A stretch of DNA of 64,000 bases from Methylomusa anaerophila (GCF_003966895.1 NZ_AP018449.1:4109501-4173500), one strand, 5' to 3'; shown: positions 37,037 through 46,327, counted from the first letter of the stretch. Translations and numbers: made by a program. The notes: generated from the letters alone by a model not told the origin.

Positions 37037-37831
37037 TTAATCCAGAATGTTCTCCAGCCCGTAAACCAGGCCGTCAATTGTTAGAATCCGCTTACAGGCC
37101 AGCGTTACACCAGGCATAAATGATTCTCTGGAGATTGAGTCGTGACGAATGGTTAACGTTTGACCCAGACCGCCAAAAATAACTTCCTGATGGGCCACAT
37201 AGCCAGGAAGCCGGACACTGTGAACCCTAATGCCGGCTAGCTCGCTCCCTCTTGCGCCGGCCAGTTTTTCAAATTCATCCGGATGTCCTTGGCGTAAAGT
37301 TCCCCGAACCTGAGCGATTAATTCCGCCGTTCTCAAGGCAGTTCCAGACGGCGCATCCAGTTTTTGATCATGATGAAGTTCAATAATCTCGACTTGGGGC
37401 AGATATTTTACCGCCTCTTGCGCCAATCTCATCATTAGTATGGCCCCAATTGAAAAATTAGGCGAAATAATAGCATTTACTTTTGTATATTCGCATAAGT
37501 CACGCACTTCTTGAAGATCTTCTTCCGATAGTCCGGTAGTCCCAACCACCGGACACACGCCGTTATTGATTGCGATTCTGATATTATTCATAACAGCCTC
37601 CGGATTGGTAAAATCAACCATAACTTGGGGTTTCGTTTCATTGATTACCATACTCAAGTCATTGCCGACAATAACCCCGGTTTTCCCCGCACCTATAATA
37701 TCCCCAACATCGTTAAAATCAGATTTTAAATCGACAGCGCCAACAATGCTTAAATGTTCATCTTTATGTACGGCTTTCAACACTTCCCGTCCCATTTTTC
37801 CGTAGGCGCCGCACACTAACACTCGTATCAC
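37037..37831 (-). CDS. dapB: 4-hydroxy-tetrahydrodipicolinate reductase
   Basis: A 264-residue NAD(P)H-dependent reductase, the step after DapA. The cofactor loop GAYGKMGREV is at the N-terminus and the catalytic/substrate motif ELHHDQKLDAPSGTA lies near residue 155. The start is GTG with AGAGGTGG seven bases upstream. It is the first gene behind the lysine riboswitch. In Bacillus dapB lies elsewhere, so its position at the head of this cluster is a lineage feature. Confidence 0.97.
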   Translation of the reverse strand: MIRVLVCGAYGKMGREVLKAVHKDEHLSIVGAVDLKSDFNDVGDIIGAGKTGVIVGNDLSMVINETKPQVMVDFTNPEAVMNNIRIAINNGVCPVVGTTGLSEEDLQEVRDLCEYTKVNAIISPNFSIGAILMMRLAQEAVKYLPQVEIIELHHDQKLDAPSGTALRTAELIAQVRGTLRQGHPDEFEKLAGARGSELAGIRVHSVRLPGYVAHQEVIFGGLGQTLTIRHDSISRESFMPGVTLACKRILTIDGLVYGLENILD

Positions 37832-37861
37832 AACAATACCACCTCTTTTAACAAATAAAAT

Positions 37862-38115
37862 AACAGCCGGTGAGTGCTGTTCTCACCCGCTGTAAAATAC
37901 AGCCTTACGGCATAGGAAAATATTTATATCTTCCCTTGCCAGACGAGATAGCTCTCCACCAATAATTTTTGGTGACAGTCTTAAACTTATTCAGTATAAG
38001 ACCAGCAAGAAAAACGCCGGTAGTTCTTCCCACTTCGGCGGTTGACCCTTTCCCTTCAGATCATTGGTACCACTCTCCCTGAAAGTACTTTTGACTCCCG
38101 CACCTCTACTTCATC
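37862..38115 (-). promoter_or_regulatory. Lysine riboswitch (L-box) of the dap operon
   Basis: On the minus strand the aptamer (about 38115-37944) shows the L-box signatures GAGGTGCG, AGTACTTTCAGGGAGAGTG, GAAGGGAAAGGGTCAACCG followed by CCGAAG, and the closing GGAGAGCTATC. The expression platform contains a terminator stem (37893-37862) and an overlapping antiterminator GCTGTATTTTACAGC (37903-37889), which compete for ACAGC. Bound lysine should favour termination and switch off dapB-asd-dapG-dapA. Confidence 0.92.
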
Positions 38116-38150
38116 CTGCCCAGGATGTTGCTTATTCATTTTACGTTCAT

Positions 38151-38178
38151 TGTATAATAAAGGTTCCTAAAGTGTCAA
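38151..38178 (-). promoter_or_regulatory. Sigma-A promoter of the L-box/dap operon
   Basis: TTGACA (38178-38173) and TATACA (38156-38151) separated by 16 bp, about 40 bp upstream of the L-box aptamer. Confidence 0.82.
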
Positions 38179-38195
38179 CAATAATAAAAATTAAT

Positions 38196-38229
38196 AAAAA
38201 AATTAAAAACCGGGAATTCATCCCGGTTT
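38196..38229 (-). terminator. Terminator behind the glycine-rich stress protein gene
   Basis: Stem AAACCGGGA/TCCCGGTTT (38207-38229) with a five-base loop; the minus strand continues into TTTTTAATTTTTTT. It separates the upstream gene from the dap promoter. Confidence 0.88.
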
Positions 38230-38292
38230 AAGCTACCTTGAATTAGCGGAATTAGCGAATTAACCTTTGAATAACTGATTTAACTTTTAAAA

Positions 38293-38910
38293 CTATTTGA
38301 TCGAATGAGTTTCAACATCCTTGGCGCCGTATTGGCGAAGAACTTGCGCCGCCTGCTGAACTTTGTTCTCACTGGTACGGATGACGGTCAATATTCCTCC
38401 TTTGGCCACTTGTTCTTCATAATGCTTACCTGCTTCGGCCGGAATTCCCCAGTCGATCAGTCCGCCAGCAATTCCGCCGGCGACTGCGCCGCTTAGGGCT
38501 GCTGCAATAGGACCTGCGGCCAAAACCGGACCAACTCCCGGGATTGCTAAAGCCCCTGCTCCTAAAAGCAGTCCTCCTATCCCGCCAAGAGTACCGCCTG
38601 TCAAGGCACCATCAGTCACATCGTCCTCAAAATATTGATTTTCCCGGTTGCGGGTACTTTTATTTTTTGAGACGATATTAATTTCCTCAATACCGAATCC
38701 TTGTGATCTTAACGCATTAACAGCTTTTTCCGCGTCATCATGGGAATTAAATATCCCCACAACAGTTTTCACACCCTGCCCGACATTCTGCCCCCCTGAT
38801 AAAGTCTGCTGAACTGCCGAACTTTGCGAATTAGAATAGCCGGTGACCAAAGAGTCGTTTTCAATGTGAGTATTTCCAGTTGCTGTGCTATTGGAATTGT
38901 ATGTAGCCAT
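38293..38910 (-). CDS. Glycine-rich general-stress-type protein
   Basis: A 205-residue protein. After a low-complexity Asn/Ser/Thr N-terminus (about 45 residues), a general-stress/YflT-like alpha-beta unit follows (VVGIFNSHDDAEKAVNAL). A glycine/alanine-rich hydrophobic segment at about 95-150 looks like a glycine-zipper membrane region, and a second alpha-beta unit closes the protein (GILTVIRTSENKVQQAAQVL). The ATG at 38910 has AGGAGG; the frame to 38949 extends through that site. It resembles the General stress protein 17M group; function unproven. It is monocistronic by its terminator. Confidence 0.75.
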   Translation of the reverse strand: MATYNSNSTATGNTHIENDSLVTGYSNSQSSAVQQTLSGGQNVGQGVKTVVGIFNSHDDAEKAVNALRSQGFGIEEINIVSKNKSTRNRENQYFEDDVTDGALTGGTLGGIGGLLLGAGALAIPGVGPVLAAGPIAAALSGAVAGGIAGGLIDWGIPAEAGKHYEEQVAKGGILTVIRTSENKVQQAAQVLRQYGAKDVETHSIK

Positions 38911-39020
38911 GATTTTACCTCCTAACTTAGAATAGATTTTGTGATGCAATGTTAGTTTATCCCGCTAAGCAAGTCATATACCATAGAATCAACGAACTTC
39001 GGCACCAAATTCCAGTATTA

Positions 39021-39290
39021 TTATCCCAATATACGTTCGTACGATTCGTACGAATTATTTAAATCAACGATAATTACTTCCTCTCCAATTCGTTTAATTG
39101 CTTGCCATGGAACAACAGTGCTTTGTAGATCCGCCAAAAAATTTAACAGATTTTTTCTTTTGGGCAATATAATTCCTAAAATTTGGCCTGTCTGGCTATC
39201 AATAGACAGTTCACATTCATTAATTATTCCTAAACGCGCCCCATCCCCAAGATTGATTACCTCTTTTCCTGTAAACTCACTAATCCGCAC
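39021..39290 (-). CDS. YlmC/YmxH-family PRC-barrel sporulation protein
   Basis: An 89-residue PRC-barrel protein. RISEFTGKEVINLGDG and VVPWQAIKRIGEEVIIVDL fit the YlmC/YmxH family. The true start is the GTG at 39290, giving an MRISEF opening like Bacillus YmxH, with GGGGGGAG five bases upstream; the ATG at 39305 belongs to that ribosome site region. The position between the M16 peptidase/dut group and the dap genes matches ymxH in Bacillus. Confidence 0.85.
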   Translation of the reverse strand: MRISEFTGKEVINLGDGARLGIINECELSIDSQTGQILGIILPKRKNLLNFLADLQSTVVPWQAIKRIGEEVIIVDLNNSYESYERILG

Positions 39291-39307
39291 TACCTCTCCC
39301 CCCATTA

Positions 39308-39634
39308 CTAACTGATATTGTCTATGACTCTTGCGACCAAAGGCTGAACAATCGCCAAGCTAATTGCTGTAACAGCAAGAGGATCAAAAGAAAACTCACC
39401 CAGGCCAATAATATTAGGAATATTCAATTTTAAAAATGATACAATCATGACCAGTGATATATATATGCCACCAGCGGTAGCTACTAAATCTTGCACTGCT
39501 GTTGACAAAGGTGTGGGCTTTGGTTCTATCCCTGATGGCAATCCACCTGAATTAACCCGCGAACGACAGATTCGCAGCCATATTGACCAGACACTTAGCA
39601 GACATACAGCCAATAACGCTCCCCATGTATACAT
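39308..39634 (-). CDS. Small membrane protein of unknown function
   Basis: A 108-residue protein with predicted membrane helices at about 3-20 (WGALLAVCLLSVWSIWL), 53-70 and 82-100, and a short Pro/Gly-rich loop between the first two. I recognise no family. The ATG at 39634 follows GGAGGAG. It ends 18 bp before the start of the YmxH-type gene and is probably co-transcribed with it. Confidence 0.7.
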   Translation of the reverse strand: MYTWGALLAVCLLSVWSIWLRICRSRVNSGGLPSGIEPKPTPLSTAVQDLVATAGGIYISLVMIVSFLKLNIPNIIGLGEFSFDPLAVTAISLAIVQPLVARVIDNIS

Positions 39635-39717
39635 AAGGATCTCCTCCCCAGTCAACATCTATGATATGTATATGAAAGAAAAATAGTAACTATTCAGGAG
39701 TCCTAATCCAGGGATTT

Positions 39718-39743
39718 AGAAAAAAAGACAGGAAAACCCTGTC
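39718..39743 (-). terminator. Terminator behind dut
   Basis: Stem GACAGG/CCTGTC (39727-39743) followed on the minus strand by TTTTTTT, 16 bp beyond the dut stop codon. Confidence 0.8.
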
Positions 39744-39758
39744 CAAAATTATATTATT

Positions 39759-40205
39759 CTATTCGTTGCCCGTGCTTCCGAATCCCCCGCTGCGAGATTC
39801 ATTAGCATCATCGTTATCTGCCAGTAAATATTTATAAAAAACGCCTTGCGCTATACGTTCACCTTTTTGAATGTGTACCGAACTAGAACTGTGATTATAT
39901 AAGGCAATCATAATATGGCCTTCATTTTCCGGATTATTATAGTAATCCGAATCAATAATACCTTGTCCGTTGATGAGACTCAGACCACGCTTGACAGAAA
40001 GTCCTGATCGGATATGAATTCCCAGATATTCGTCAGGTTGCATGTACGCTTTTAAGCCGGTAGGTACCAATATTATTTGGCTGGGAGGAACAACAACATC
40101 CTCGGCGGCAGCCAGGTCGTAACCGGCGCTTTGCTTTGTCTTGCGCCCAGGTAGGGAAATGCTTTTATGTTCATATGTGCTAATCTTCTCAAAACCACGC
40201 ATCAT
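39759..40205 (-). CDS. dut: Deoxyuridine 5'-triphosphate nucleotidohydrolase
   Basis: A 148-residue trimeric-type dUTPase that hydrolyses dUTP to dUMP. Motifs in order: SAGYDLAAAED, IRSGLSVKRGL, NGQGIIDSDYY, KGERIAQGVF and the C-terminal arm RSGGFGSTG. The length is close to the usual 145-150 residues. The ATG (MMRGFEK) has AGGAG about ten bases upstream. It lies 38 bp after the M16 peptidase gene, as in many Clostridia and Negativicutes. Confidence 0.96.
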   Translation of the reverse strand: MMRGFEKISTYEHKSISLPGRKTKQSAGYDLAAAEDVVVPPSQIILVPTGLKAYMQPDEYLGIHIRSGLSVKRGLSLINGQGIIDSDYYNNPENEGHIMIALYNHSSSSVHIQKGERIAQGVFYKYLLADNDDANESRSGGFGSTGNE

Positions 40206-40243
40206 TATATCCTAATCTCCTATCATCAATTCCGGCAAAGTAT

Positions 40244-41503
40244 TTATTCCCGAGGCTTGCGAACATCAGGAATAGAATCTGACTGAATCGGACCGAGAGC
40301 TGTGAGGCAAAGTGACTCAGAAACAAACATTTTTTTTATCATTCGCCAAATATCTTCTTCCGCAACGCGTTCGATCTTGTCAACAACTTCATCTAGGGAA
40401 ATGTATCTACCCAAAGTAATTTCCATTTTGCCAATGCGGGACATGCGGCTACTGGAACTTTCTAATCCAAGTAAAAGATTCCCTTTAATTTGCTCTTTCG
40501 CTTTAATAAATTCTTCTTTGGTTACGCCGCCTGCTTGCAGATCCATGATATTTTTCATGATCAGTTCCACGACCTGGCCGATATTATTGGGGCGGGTGCC
40601 TGCGTAGACTGTAAAAAGTCCTGCATCCCTGTAATTTGCCTGATATGAATAGACAGAGTATGCCAGCCCCCGTTCTTCCCGGATTGATTGAAACAAACGC
40701 GAACTAATTCCGCCACCCAGTATATTATTGATTATATGGGTAGGGTAAATATCAGGAGAACTTTGCGATACACTGGCGGTACCCAAACATAAATGCACTT
40801 GTTCAGTCTCTTTGGAGTGAATTAATCGTGTAGGAGTATACTGCGGCGGATGTACAAGAGCATCTTTTTTGTTTCCCGAAAAACCGCCAAAATGTTTTCC
40901 GGCCAATTCAACCAGCGCCTCGTGCTCCAAATTGCCTGCCGCCGCAACAACTATATTATCCGCAGTATAATGCGAGTGGTAAAAGTCCAAGACTAATCTG
41001 CGATCAAATCCCTCTATTGACTCTTCCGCCCCCAGAATATTTCTTCCCAATGGATGTCCGGGCCAAACCGCATCAAGATAGATATCATGAACTAATTCAT
41101 CAGGGGAATCCTCATACATGTGAACTTCTTCCAAAACGACCTGACGTTCGCGCTCAATATCTTCAGCTGCGAACTTAGAATTTAACAGCATATCACTCAG
41201 TATATCCATTGCTAGTTCCCGGTGAACATCCAATACTTTGATGTAATAGCAGGTATACTCTTTGGCGGTAAAAGCGTTTAACTGCCCGCCAACCGCGTCG
41301 ATGGCTTCGGCGATGTCTTTAGCTGAACGCCTGCCGGTTCCCTTGAACATAAGATGTTCGAGAAAGTGTGAAATACCGTGACTCTTCTCATCCTCAAAGC
41401 GGGACCCCGTTCCTATCCATACGCCTAAGGTAACTGATTTCACATAGGGAATTGTTTCCGACACTATCCGGATTCCATTAGGTAATACCGATTTACAATA
41501 CAT
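40244..41503 (-). CDS. M16-family zinc peptidase, MPP/YmxG-like
   Basis: A 419-residue protein like the mitochondrial processing peptidase beta subunit and Bacillus MlpA/YmxG. The inverted zinc motif HFLEH lies near residue 47 with the distal glutamate in the EVHMYEDSPDEL region, and the C-terminal M16 half contains the GGISSRLFQSIREERGLAY stretch. The substrate is unknown; Bacillus MlpA influences AprE expression. It lies in the position expected after pnp-ylxY. Confidence 0.94.
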   Translation of the reverse strand: MYCKSVLPNGIRIVSETIPYVKSVTLGVWIGTGSRFEDEKSHGISHFLEHLMFKGTGRRSAKDIAEAIDAVGGQLNAFTAKEYTCYYIKVLDVHRELAMDILSDMLLNSKFAAEDIERERQVVLEEVHMYEDSPDELVHDIYLDAVWPGHPLGRNILGAEESIEGFDRRLVLDFYHSHYTADNIVVAAAGNLEHEALVELAGKHFGGFSGNKKDALVHPPQYTPTRLIHSKETEQVHLCLGTASVSQSSPDIYPTHIINNILGGGISSRLFQSIREERGLAYSVYSYQANYRDAGLFTVYAGTRPNNIGQVVELIMKNIMDLQAGGVTKEEFIKAKEQIKGNLLLGLESSSSRMSRIGKMEITLGRYISLDEVVDKIERVAEEDIWRMIKKMFVSESLCLTALGPIQSDSIPDVRKPRE

Positions 41504-41552
41504 ATATTGCCCCTTTTCTTAAAATGAATATAATTAATTCATCTATATGAAC

Positions 41553-41652
41553 CGCATTAAAGAATTGAAATTATATCCGGGTATTAGGAACGCTTCGACG
41601 CTGTCGCTTAACCTCAGCTTATCCTAATACCCGGATGTCATTCTTTAATGCG
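41553..41652. repeat. Dispersed palindromic element, family B, copy 2
   Basis: A 100-bp element nearly identical to 18267-18372, in the same orientation: outer arms CGCATTAAAGAAT/ATTCTTTAATGCG, inner arms TCCGGGTATTAGGA/TCCTAATACCCGGA, central block GCTTCGACGCTGTCGCTTAA. It lies between the amidase terminator and the M16 peptidase start. Confidence 0.88.
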
Positions 41653-41709
41653 ACATATATAATACAATGTATTAACATTATTATACCGAAATACTATCCG
41701 AAAACAAAG

Positions 41710-41746
41710 AAAAAAACAGAGACTGAGTAACTCCCGAGTCTCTGTT
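41710..41746 (-). terminator. Terminator behind the amidase gene
   Basis: 10-bp stem AACAGAGACT/AGTCTCTGTT (41715-41746) followed on the minus strand by TTTTTTTC; it ends a few bases from the stop codon. Confidence 0.85.
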
Positions 41747-41753
41747 TGATTTT

Positions 41754-42659
41754 TTAATGGTTGTTGAAATACCTTACTATGCCGTTATAGATTCCCTGAG
41801 CAAGCTTCGTACGGTATCCCTCGTCCTGCAGCCTGGCAGATTCTGCTTTGTTGGTGACAAAACCCATCTCGACCAAAATACTTGGCATGGATGTGTTCCG
41901 AAGCACATAATAAGTTGCAGGGGATACGCCTTTATCAACAGTGGCGGTTTCCTGAATTAAAGCACTCTGTATGCTGCGTGCGAGCTCAGACGATCTACCG
42001 CTAGGGTAGAAAGTCATAGCGCCAGCAATAGTTGGGTCAGTATTATAATTGGAATGAACACTGACAAACATATCAGCATGATTTGATTCAGCAATATCAA
42101 CTCTGGCAGCAAGTTCTTGACCAAGCGTGCCGCCTTCAGCCGCAACAGTGCGGTCGGTTTCCCGCGTCATGATTACAACCGCCCCGGCTTTTGCAAGTTT
42201 ATCTCTTAATTTCAAGCTTACTGCTAAGTTGTTATCTGATTCACGAGTACCGTAAGCCATGGCGCCGGGGTTGCTGCCTCCGTGCCCTGGATCAACAACA
42301 ATCACTTTTCCTCGCAGTACACCGTTGTCTACAACCTGTCCATAATTTCCTTTCGACGGCAGGGGAGTAACTTTTATCAAAGGGTCGACCGGATTGGCAG
42401 CGGATTTTCCCCCACCAATAATATTTAATATCGGCCCTAAAATTTTATCAAACAGTAAACTAAAAACCTGCTCAAAAAAACTCGTGCCGCTAATATTGCC
42501 ATCAGTTCCTGACTGATTCGGCATTGTAGGAGAGGTTAAAGCATTCATTGTACTGCTAAGTCCATTTCCAGATGCAGCATATGCAACCGGCACCGATCCC
42601 AAAATGTTAAGCAACATCAGTAACGCCAGAATATATGACATTAGTTTTTTGTTATGCAC
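41754..42659 (-). CDS. N-acetylmuramoyl-L-alanine amidase (Amidase_3)
   Basis: A 301-residue exported peptidoglycan amidase. A signal peptide or anchor occupies residues about 7-29, a linker extends to about 115, and the catalytic domain carries the zinc ligands in VVDPGHGGSNPG, the glutamate in TRESDNN, the histidine in FVSVHSNYN, and the catalytic glutamate in ILVEMGFVTN. The start is GTG with AGGAGG. It resembles CwlD/LytC catalytic domains; a role in cortex or septal wall cleavage is inference. It is inserted between ylxY and the M16 gene, unlike in Bacillus. Confidence 0.92.
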   Translation of the reverse strand: MHNKKLMSYILALLMLLNILGSVPVAYAASGNGLSSTMNALTSPTMPNQSGTDGNISGTSFFEQVFSLLFDKILGPILNIIGGGKSAANPVDPLIKVTPLPSKGNYGQVVDNGVLRGKVIVVDPGHGGSNPGAMAYGTRESDNNLAVSLKLRDKLAKAGAVVIMTRETDRTVAAEGGTLGQELAARVDIAESNHADMFVSVHSNYNTDPTIAGAMTFYPSGRSSELARSIQSALIQETATVDKGVSPATYYVLRNTSMPSILVEMGFVTNKAESARLQDEGYRTKLAQGIYNGIVRYFNNH

Positions 42660-42765
42660 TATAACCTCCTAAACTCCTGAAAGTGTCGGGAACTTTTACT
42701 TGTCATCTGATTCTATTAAATTATGTTATGTTAACAATATTATCATAGAAATGCAATTATAGCAA

Positions 42766-42798
42766 TAAAAAAAGCAGGCTATTGCCTGCCTTTTTTTG
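42766..42798 (-). terminator. Terminator behind ylxY (bidirectional form)
   Basis: GCAGGC/GCCTGC stem with a four-base loop (42774-42789), flanked by A-run and T-run on both sides. Confidence 0.85.
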
Positions 42799-43527
42799 TT
42801 ATTGAAGTATATCACTCACCTTAACGACTGTATATCCTTTATTTTTTATTTCCCTTAGAAGTTCAGGTAAAGCTTCTGCAGTTGGTGCCGTCGGATGCAT
42901 CAAAATGATTGCTCCATTGTGCAGTTTACTTATCACCCTATTTTTTATTACCTGTGCCGGAGGGCGTTTCCAGTCAATGGTATCGATACTCCACATAATG
43001 GTCCTGTAGTCTAACTCGTGCGCCGCCATGAGAACGGTATTATTATATTCACCGTAAGGAGGAGCATAAAGATTAGTTTTGATTCCAGTAATGCTATGTA
43101 CCAATTCCTCTGTTTTAATAATTTGCTCTTGATTTTTCTCTTTACTCAAATTATTGGGATGGGGGTGACTATAGGTATGATTGCCAAGTTCATGTCCGCC
43201 ATCAGCTATGGTCTTAACCATCTCCGGATATTTTTTCGCCCAACTCCCGCCAATAAAGAACGTAATCTTTGCATCCTGTTGCGCAAGCGTATCAAGCATT
43301 TGGGGCAAAAACTCCTCGCCCCAAAACACATTACAGGCCAAAGCCACTTTAGGTTCCGCCGTGTTTCCCTGAGAAATCGGCTGCAAGCCGGTATGCAAAA
43401 AATTATTTGTGTACCAAGGCTGCAAATTCCCGGATAGCATGGCAACAAATAGACAGAAGGCCGCCGAAAATAGTACATACCAAGCAGGAATTTTTCGTAT
43501 AACTATCGTATTCCATTTCCGCCGCAT
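42799..43527 (-). CDS. ylxY: YlxY-like polysaccharide deacetylase-family protein
   Basis: A 242-residue membrane-anchored protein (one helix at about 15-33) with a NodB-homology domain. The second motif with the metal histidines is intact (HELGNHTYSHP), and APPYGEYN and ILMHPT are present. The first motif, normally TFDDG, is replaced by NVFWGEE, so the catalytic base aspartates are absent. Bacillus YlxY, also next to pnpA and ymxG, shows the same kind of change. It is therefore an ortholog of that atypical group and may not be an active deacetylase. Confidence 0.9.
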   Translation of the reverse strand: MRRKWNTIVIRKIPAWYVLFSAAFCLFVAMLSGNLQPWYTNNFLHTGLQPISQGNTAEPKVALACNVFWGEEFLPQMLDTLAQQDAKITFFIGGSWAKKYPEMVKTIADGGHELGNHTYSHPHPNNLSKEKNQEQIIKTEELVHSITGIKTNLYAPPYGEYNNTVLMAAHELDYRTIMWSIDTIDWKRPPAQVIKNRVISKLHNGAIILMHPTAPTAEALPELLREIKNKGYTVVKVSDILQ

Positions 43528-43632
43528 TGAATCAACCCCCGTCCAGCTACTAAATGTATTATTACAATTTATTAACCGGACTCAAAAATTATGTACGTAC
43601 CTGTCGTTTTATTTTATGCGGAACGGATTAAA

Positions 43633-43668
43633 GAAAAAAACATAACCAAATCTGATTATGTTTTTTTT
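43633..43668 (-). terminator. Terminator behind pnp
   Basis: Stem AAACATAA/TTATGTTT (43638-43663) with T-rich flanks, 19 bp beyond the pnp stop codon. Confidence 0.75.
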
Positions 43669-43686
43669 ATCAAAATCGCTATTTTC

Positions 43687-45792
43687 TTATTCTGAAGTTT
43701 TGTCCCGATCATGTTGTTCAGCTTTCAGCAATTCTTTACGTGAAAGATTAATTCGTCCCTGACGATCAATTTCTGTTACTTTTACAAGAATTTCATCACC
43801 AGGCTTTACAACATCCTCAACCTTTGCTACCCGCTCTCTAGCTAACTGGGAGATATGGACAAGACCTTCCTTGCCCGGCAAAATTTCAACAAATGCACCA
43901 AAGTTCATTAAGCGGGTAACCTTACCCATGTATACACCGCCAACTTCCACGTCTCGCACCAATGTTTCTATGATGCGCACAGCCTTTTGTCCAGCTTCAA
44001 CGTCAACTGCGGCAATAAAGACCTTGCCGTCGTCTTCAATGTCAATAGAGACACCCGTATCTTCGATTATCTTCTTGATCGTCTTACCGCCTGGTCCAAT
44101 AACATCGCGGATTTTATCAGGATCAATCTCCATCGTGATGATGCGCGGAGCATACGGAGACAATTCGGCTTTCGGTTCACTAATCACCTCAAGCATTTTA
44201 CTAAGAATATGCATGCGGCCCCGTTTAGCCTGCGCCAAAGCATCCTGCAGTATTCCCTTGCTGATACCGGCGATTTTAATATCCATCTGTACCGCTGTAA
44301 CTCCGTTAACAGTGCCGGCAACCTTAAAGTCCATATCACCTAAAGCGTCTTCCATTCCTTGAATGTCTGTTAAAATGGTGTAATGGTCTCCTTCTTTAAC
44401 TAAACCCATCGCTACGCCGGATACAGGCGCCTTTATCGGCACCCCTGCATCCATTAAGGATAAAGTACTGCCGCAAACACTTCCCATGGATGTAGATCCG
44501 TTAGACTCCAGCACCTCCGAAACCAGGCGGATAGTATAGGGGAACTCGCTTTCAGGAGGAATAACCGGTACCAAAGCACGCTCGGCCAGGGCACCATGCC
44601 CAATTTCCCGTCTTCCGGGTCCCCGCGACGGGCGGGTCTCCCCCACACTGAAGGCAGGAAAATTGTAATGGTGCATATATCGTTTAGATTCCTCAACTCC
44701 CAAACCATCCAGTATTTGCTCATCGCCGATAGCCCCAAGAGTAGTGATGGTAAGTACCTGCGTTTGTCCGCGGGTGAACAAGCCCGAGCCATGAGTACGG
44801 GCCAGCAATCCAGTTTCGCATGTAATTGGCCTGACTTCCTCCACTTGCCGGCCATCAGGACGAATCTTATCAATTGTAATCATCCTTCTGACAATTTCTT
44901 TGAGAATTTTTTGTATCATGTAGGAAACATCTTTTTCGTTTTCAAGGAAAATAGCAGAAAAATGCTCCGCTGTTTGGTTCTTTATTTCTTTTATCTTTTC
45001 TTCCCGTTCCAGTTTATCCGGGTTTGATACCGCCACTTGCAATTTGTCAGTGACAAACTCTCTTACAGCAGTGTCTATTTCTGCCGGAACTTCATAAAGC
45101 GGTTTTTCTTTCTTTTGTTTTCCTACTTTAGTAATAATATCTTCTTGGAAATTAACGATTTGGCGAATGATATCATGCCCAAACATAATTGCATCTAAAA
45201 CAGTTTCTTCCGGCAGCTCGTTGGCACCGGCTTCGACCATAAGCACGGCATCTTCGGTGCCGGCTACAACCAGATTAAGTTCACTGCAGCCCTGTTGGGA
45301 AACAGTAGGATTTACAACAAATTGATTATTAATAAGTCCAATACGTACCCCGCCAATTGGGCCGCCAAAAATAATGTCCGATATGCCTAAAGCGCAAGAA
45401 GCGCCAATCATTGCCGGAATATCAGGGGGATTATCCTGATCAACAGATAATACCGTCGCCACGATTTGAACATCATTACGTAAACCATCAGCAAACAAAG
45501 GTCGAATCGGACGGTCAATCAACCTGCCGGCTAATATTGCCGATTCACTGGGTCTGCCTTCACGCTTAATAAAGCCACCGGGAATTTTACCTACCGAATA
45601 CAGTCTTTCTTCATAGTCAACGGTTAAGGGAAAGAAATCTATACCAAGCCTGGGTTCCGCCGACTGAGTGGCAGTAACCAGTACTGCCGTGTCACCGTAT
45701 CGGACTAGCACTGCTCCATTTGCCTGTTTAGCCATCTTGCCCGATTCAATAGTCAAAGCACGACCGCCTATCTCCAATTGAAATACTTCCAT
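43687..45792 (-). CDS. pnp: Polynucleotide phosphorylase
   Basis: A 701-residue phosphorolytic 3'-to-5' exoribonuclease. Two RNase PH domains frame a helical linker; the second has FTRGQTQVL and the active-site [17 protein letters not shown] ([12 protein letters not shown]) and S1 ([19 protein letters not shown]) domains follow at the C-terminus. The start is the ATG at 45792 with GGAGG; the frame to 45831 only reads upstream sequence. It follows rpsO, the usual bacterial arrangement. Confidence 0.97.
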   Translation of the reverse strand: MEVFQLEIGGRALTIESGKMAKQANGAVLVRYGDTAVLVTATQSAEPRLGIDFFPLTVDYEERLYSVGKIPGGFIKREGRPSESAILAGRLIDRPIRPLFADGLRNDVQIVATVLSVDQDNPPDIPAMIGASCALGISDIIFGGPIGGVRIGLINNQFVVNPTVSQQGCSELNLVVAGTEDAVLMVEAGANELPEETVLDAIMFGHDIIRQIVNFQEDIITKVGKQKKEKPLYEVPAEIDTAVREFVTDKLQVAVSNPDKLEREEKIKEIKNQTAEHFSAIFLENEKDVSYMIQKILKEIVRRMITIDKIRPDGRQVEEVRPITCETGLLARTHGSGLFTRGQTQVLTITTLGAIGDEQILDGLGVEESKRYMHHYNFPAFSVGETRPSRGPGRREIGHGALAERALVPVIPPESEFPYTIRLVSEVLESNGSTSMGSVCGSTLSLMDAGVPIKAPVSGVAMGLVKEGDHYTILTDIQGMEDALGDMDFKVAGTVNGVTAVQMDIKIAGISKGILQDALAQAKRGRMHILSKMLEVISEPKAELSPYAPRIITMEIDPDKIRDVIGPGGKTIKKIIEDTGVSIDIEDDGKVFIAAVDVEAGQKAVRIIETLVRDVEVGGVYMGKVTRLMNFGAFVEILPGKEGLVHISQLARERVAKVEDVVKPGDEILVKVTEIDRQGRINLSRKELLKAEQHDRDKTSE

Positions 45793-45893
45793 ATTTTGTT
45801 TTCCTCCTCTTATACCCCTTTTCTTTTTCACAAAGAATTCAACTTCGACATTTTTCTTATTATTCCCTTTTTTATTTTGGTTTAACCTGTAAA

Positions 45894-45920
45894 TAAATAA
45901 AAAAGCGGCAGACCGCTTTT
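45894..45920 (-). terminator. Terminator or attenuator between rpsO and pnp
   Basis: Stem AAAAGCGG/CCGCTTTT (45901-45920) followed on the minus strand by TTATTTATTT. It ends directly at the rpsO stop codon. Confidence 0.82.
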
Positions 45921-46187
45921 TTATTTTCTGAGATTGAGTTTTTCGAGAATTGTGCGATAGCGCTCAATATCGTTGTCACGCAGATAATTCAACAATCCTC
46001 TGCGTTGACCAACCATCTTCAAAAGACCGCGCCGTGAATGATGATCTTTCTTATGCTCTTTCAAATGCCCGGTCAAATAGTTGATTCTTTCGGTCAGAAT
46101 TGCAATCTGTACTTCAGGCGATCCTGTATCGTTAGGGTGCATACGATATTTTTCAATGAGCTGTTGTTTATTTTCCGGCGTCAACAT
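45921..46187 (-). CDS. rpsO: Ribosomal protein S15
   Basis: An 88-residue S15, a primary 16S rRNA binder in the small-subunit central domain. The full pattern is present ([42 protein letters not shown]). The ATG at 46187 has GGAGGTG seven bases upstream; the frame to 46229 extends through that leader. S15 often represses its own mRNA through the leader, and the hairpin near 46274-46291 is a candidate. Confidence 0.98.
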   Translation of the reverse strand: MLTPENKQQLIEKYRMHPNDTGSPEVQIAILTERINYLTGHLKEHKKDHHSRRGLLKMVGQRRGLLNYLRDNDIERYRTILEKLNLRK

Positions 46188-46298
46188 GTGGTCACCTCCT
46201 CTTCCTCTAATCCCCTCTAGCCAAGACAATCGCCGGAGAATCGACTATCCTCGCCATGGTTCATGATGTATCTAGTGCTATGCTATGCACTGAAGTAA

Positions 46299-46327
46299 AT
46301 ATTACCACAAACATGTAGTCAATGCAA
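46299..46327 (-). promoter_or_regulatory. Candidate promoter of rpsO
   Basis: TTGCAT (46327-46322) and TAATAT (46304-46299) with a 17-bp spacer; an alternative TTGACT is nested in it. The untranslated leader would be about 105 nt and include the hairpin AGTGC/GCACT at 46274-46291. Confidence 0.5.

Noticed and set aside
43871-44362. A 163-codon plus-strand frame
   Set aside because: Antisense to the pnp core; composition is that of a complement of a conserved gene.
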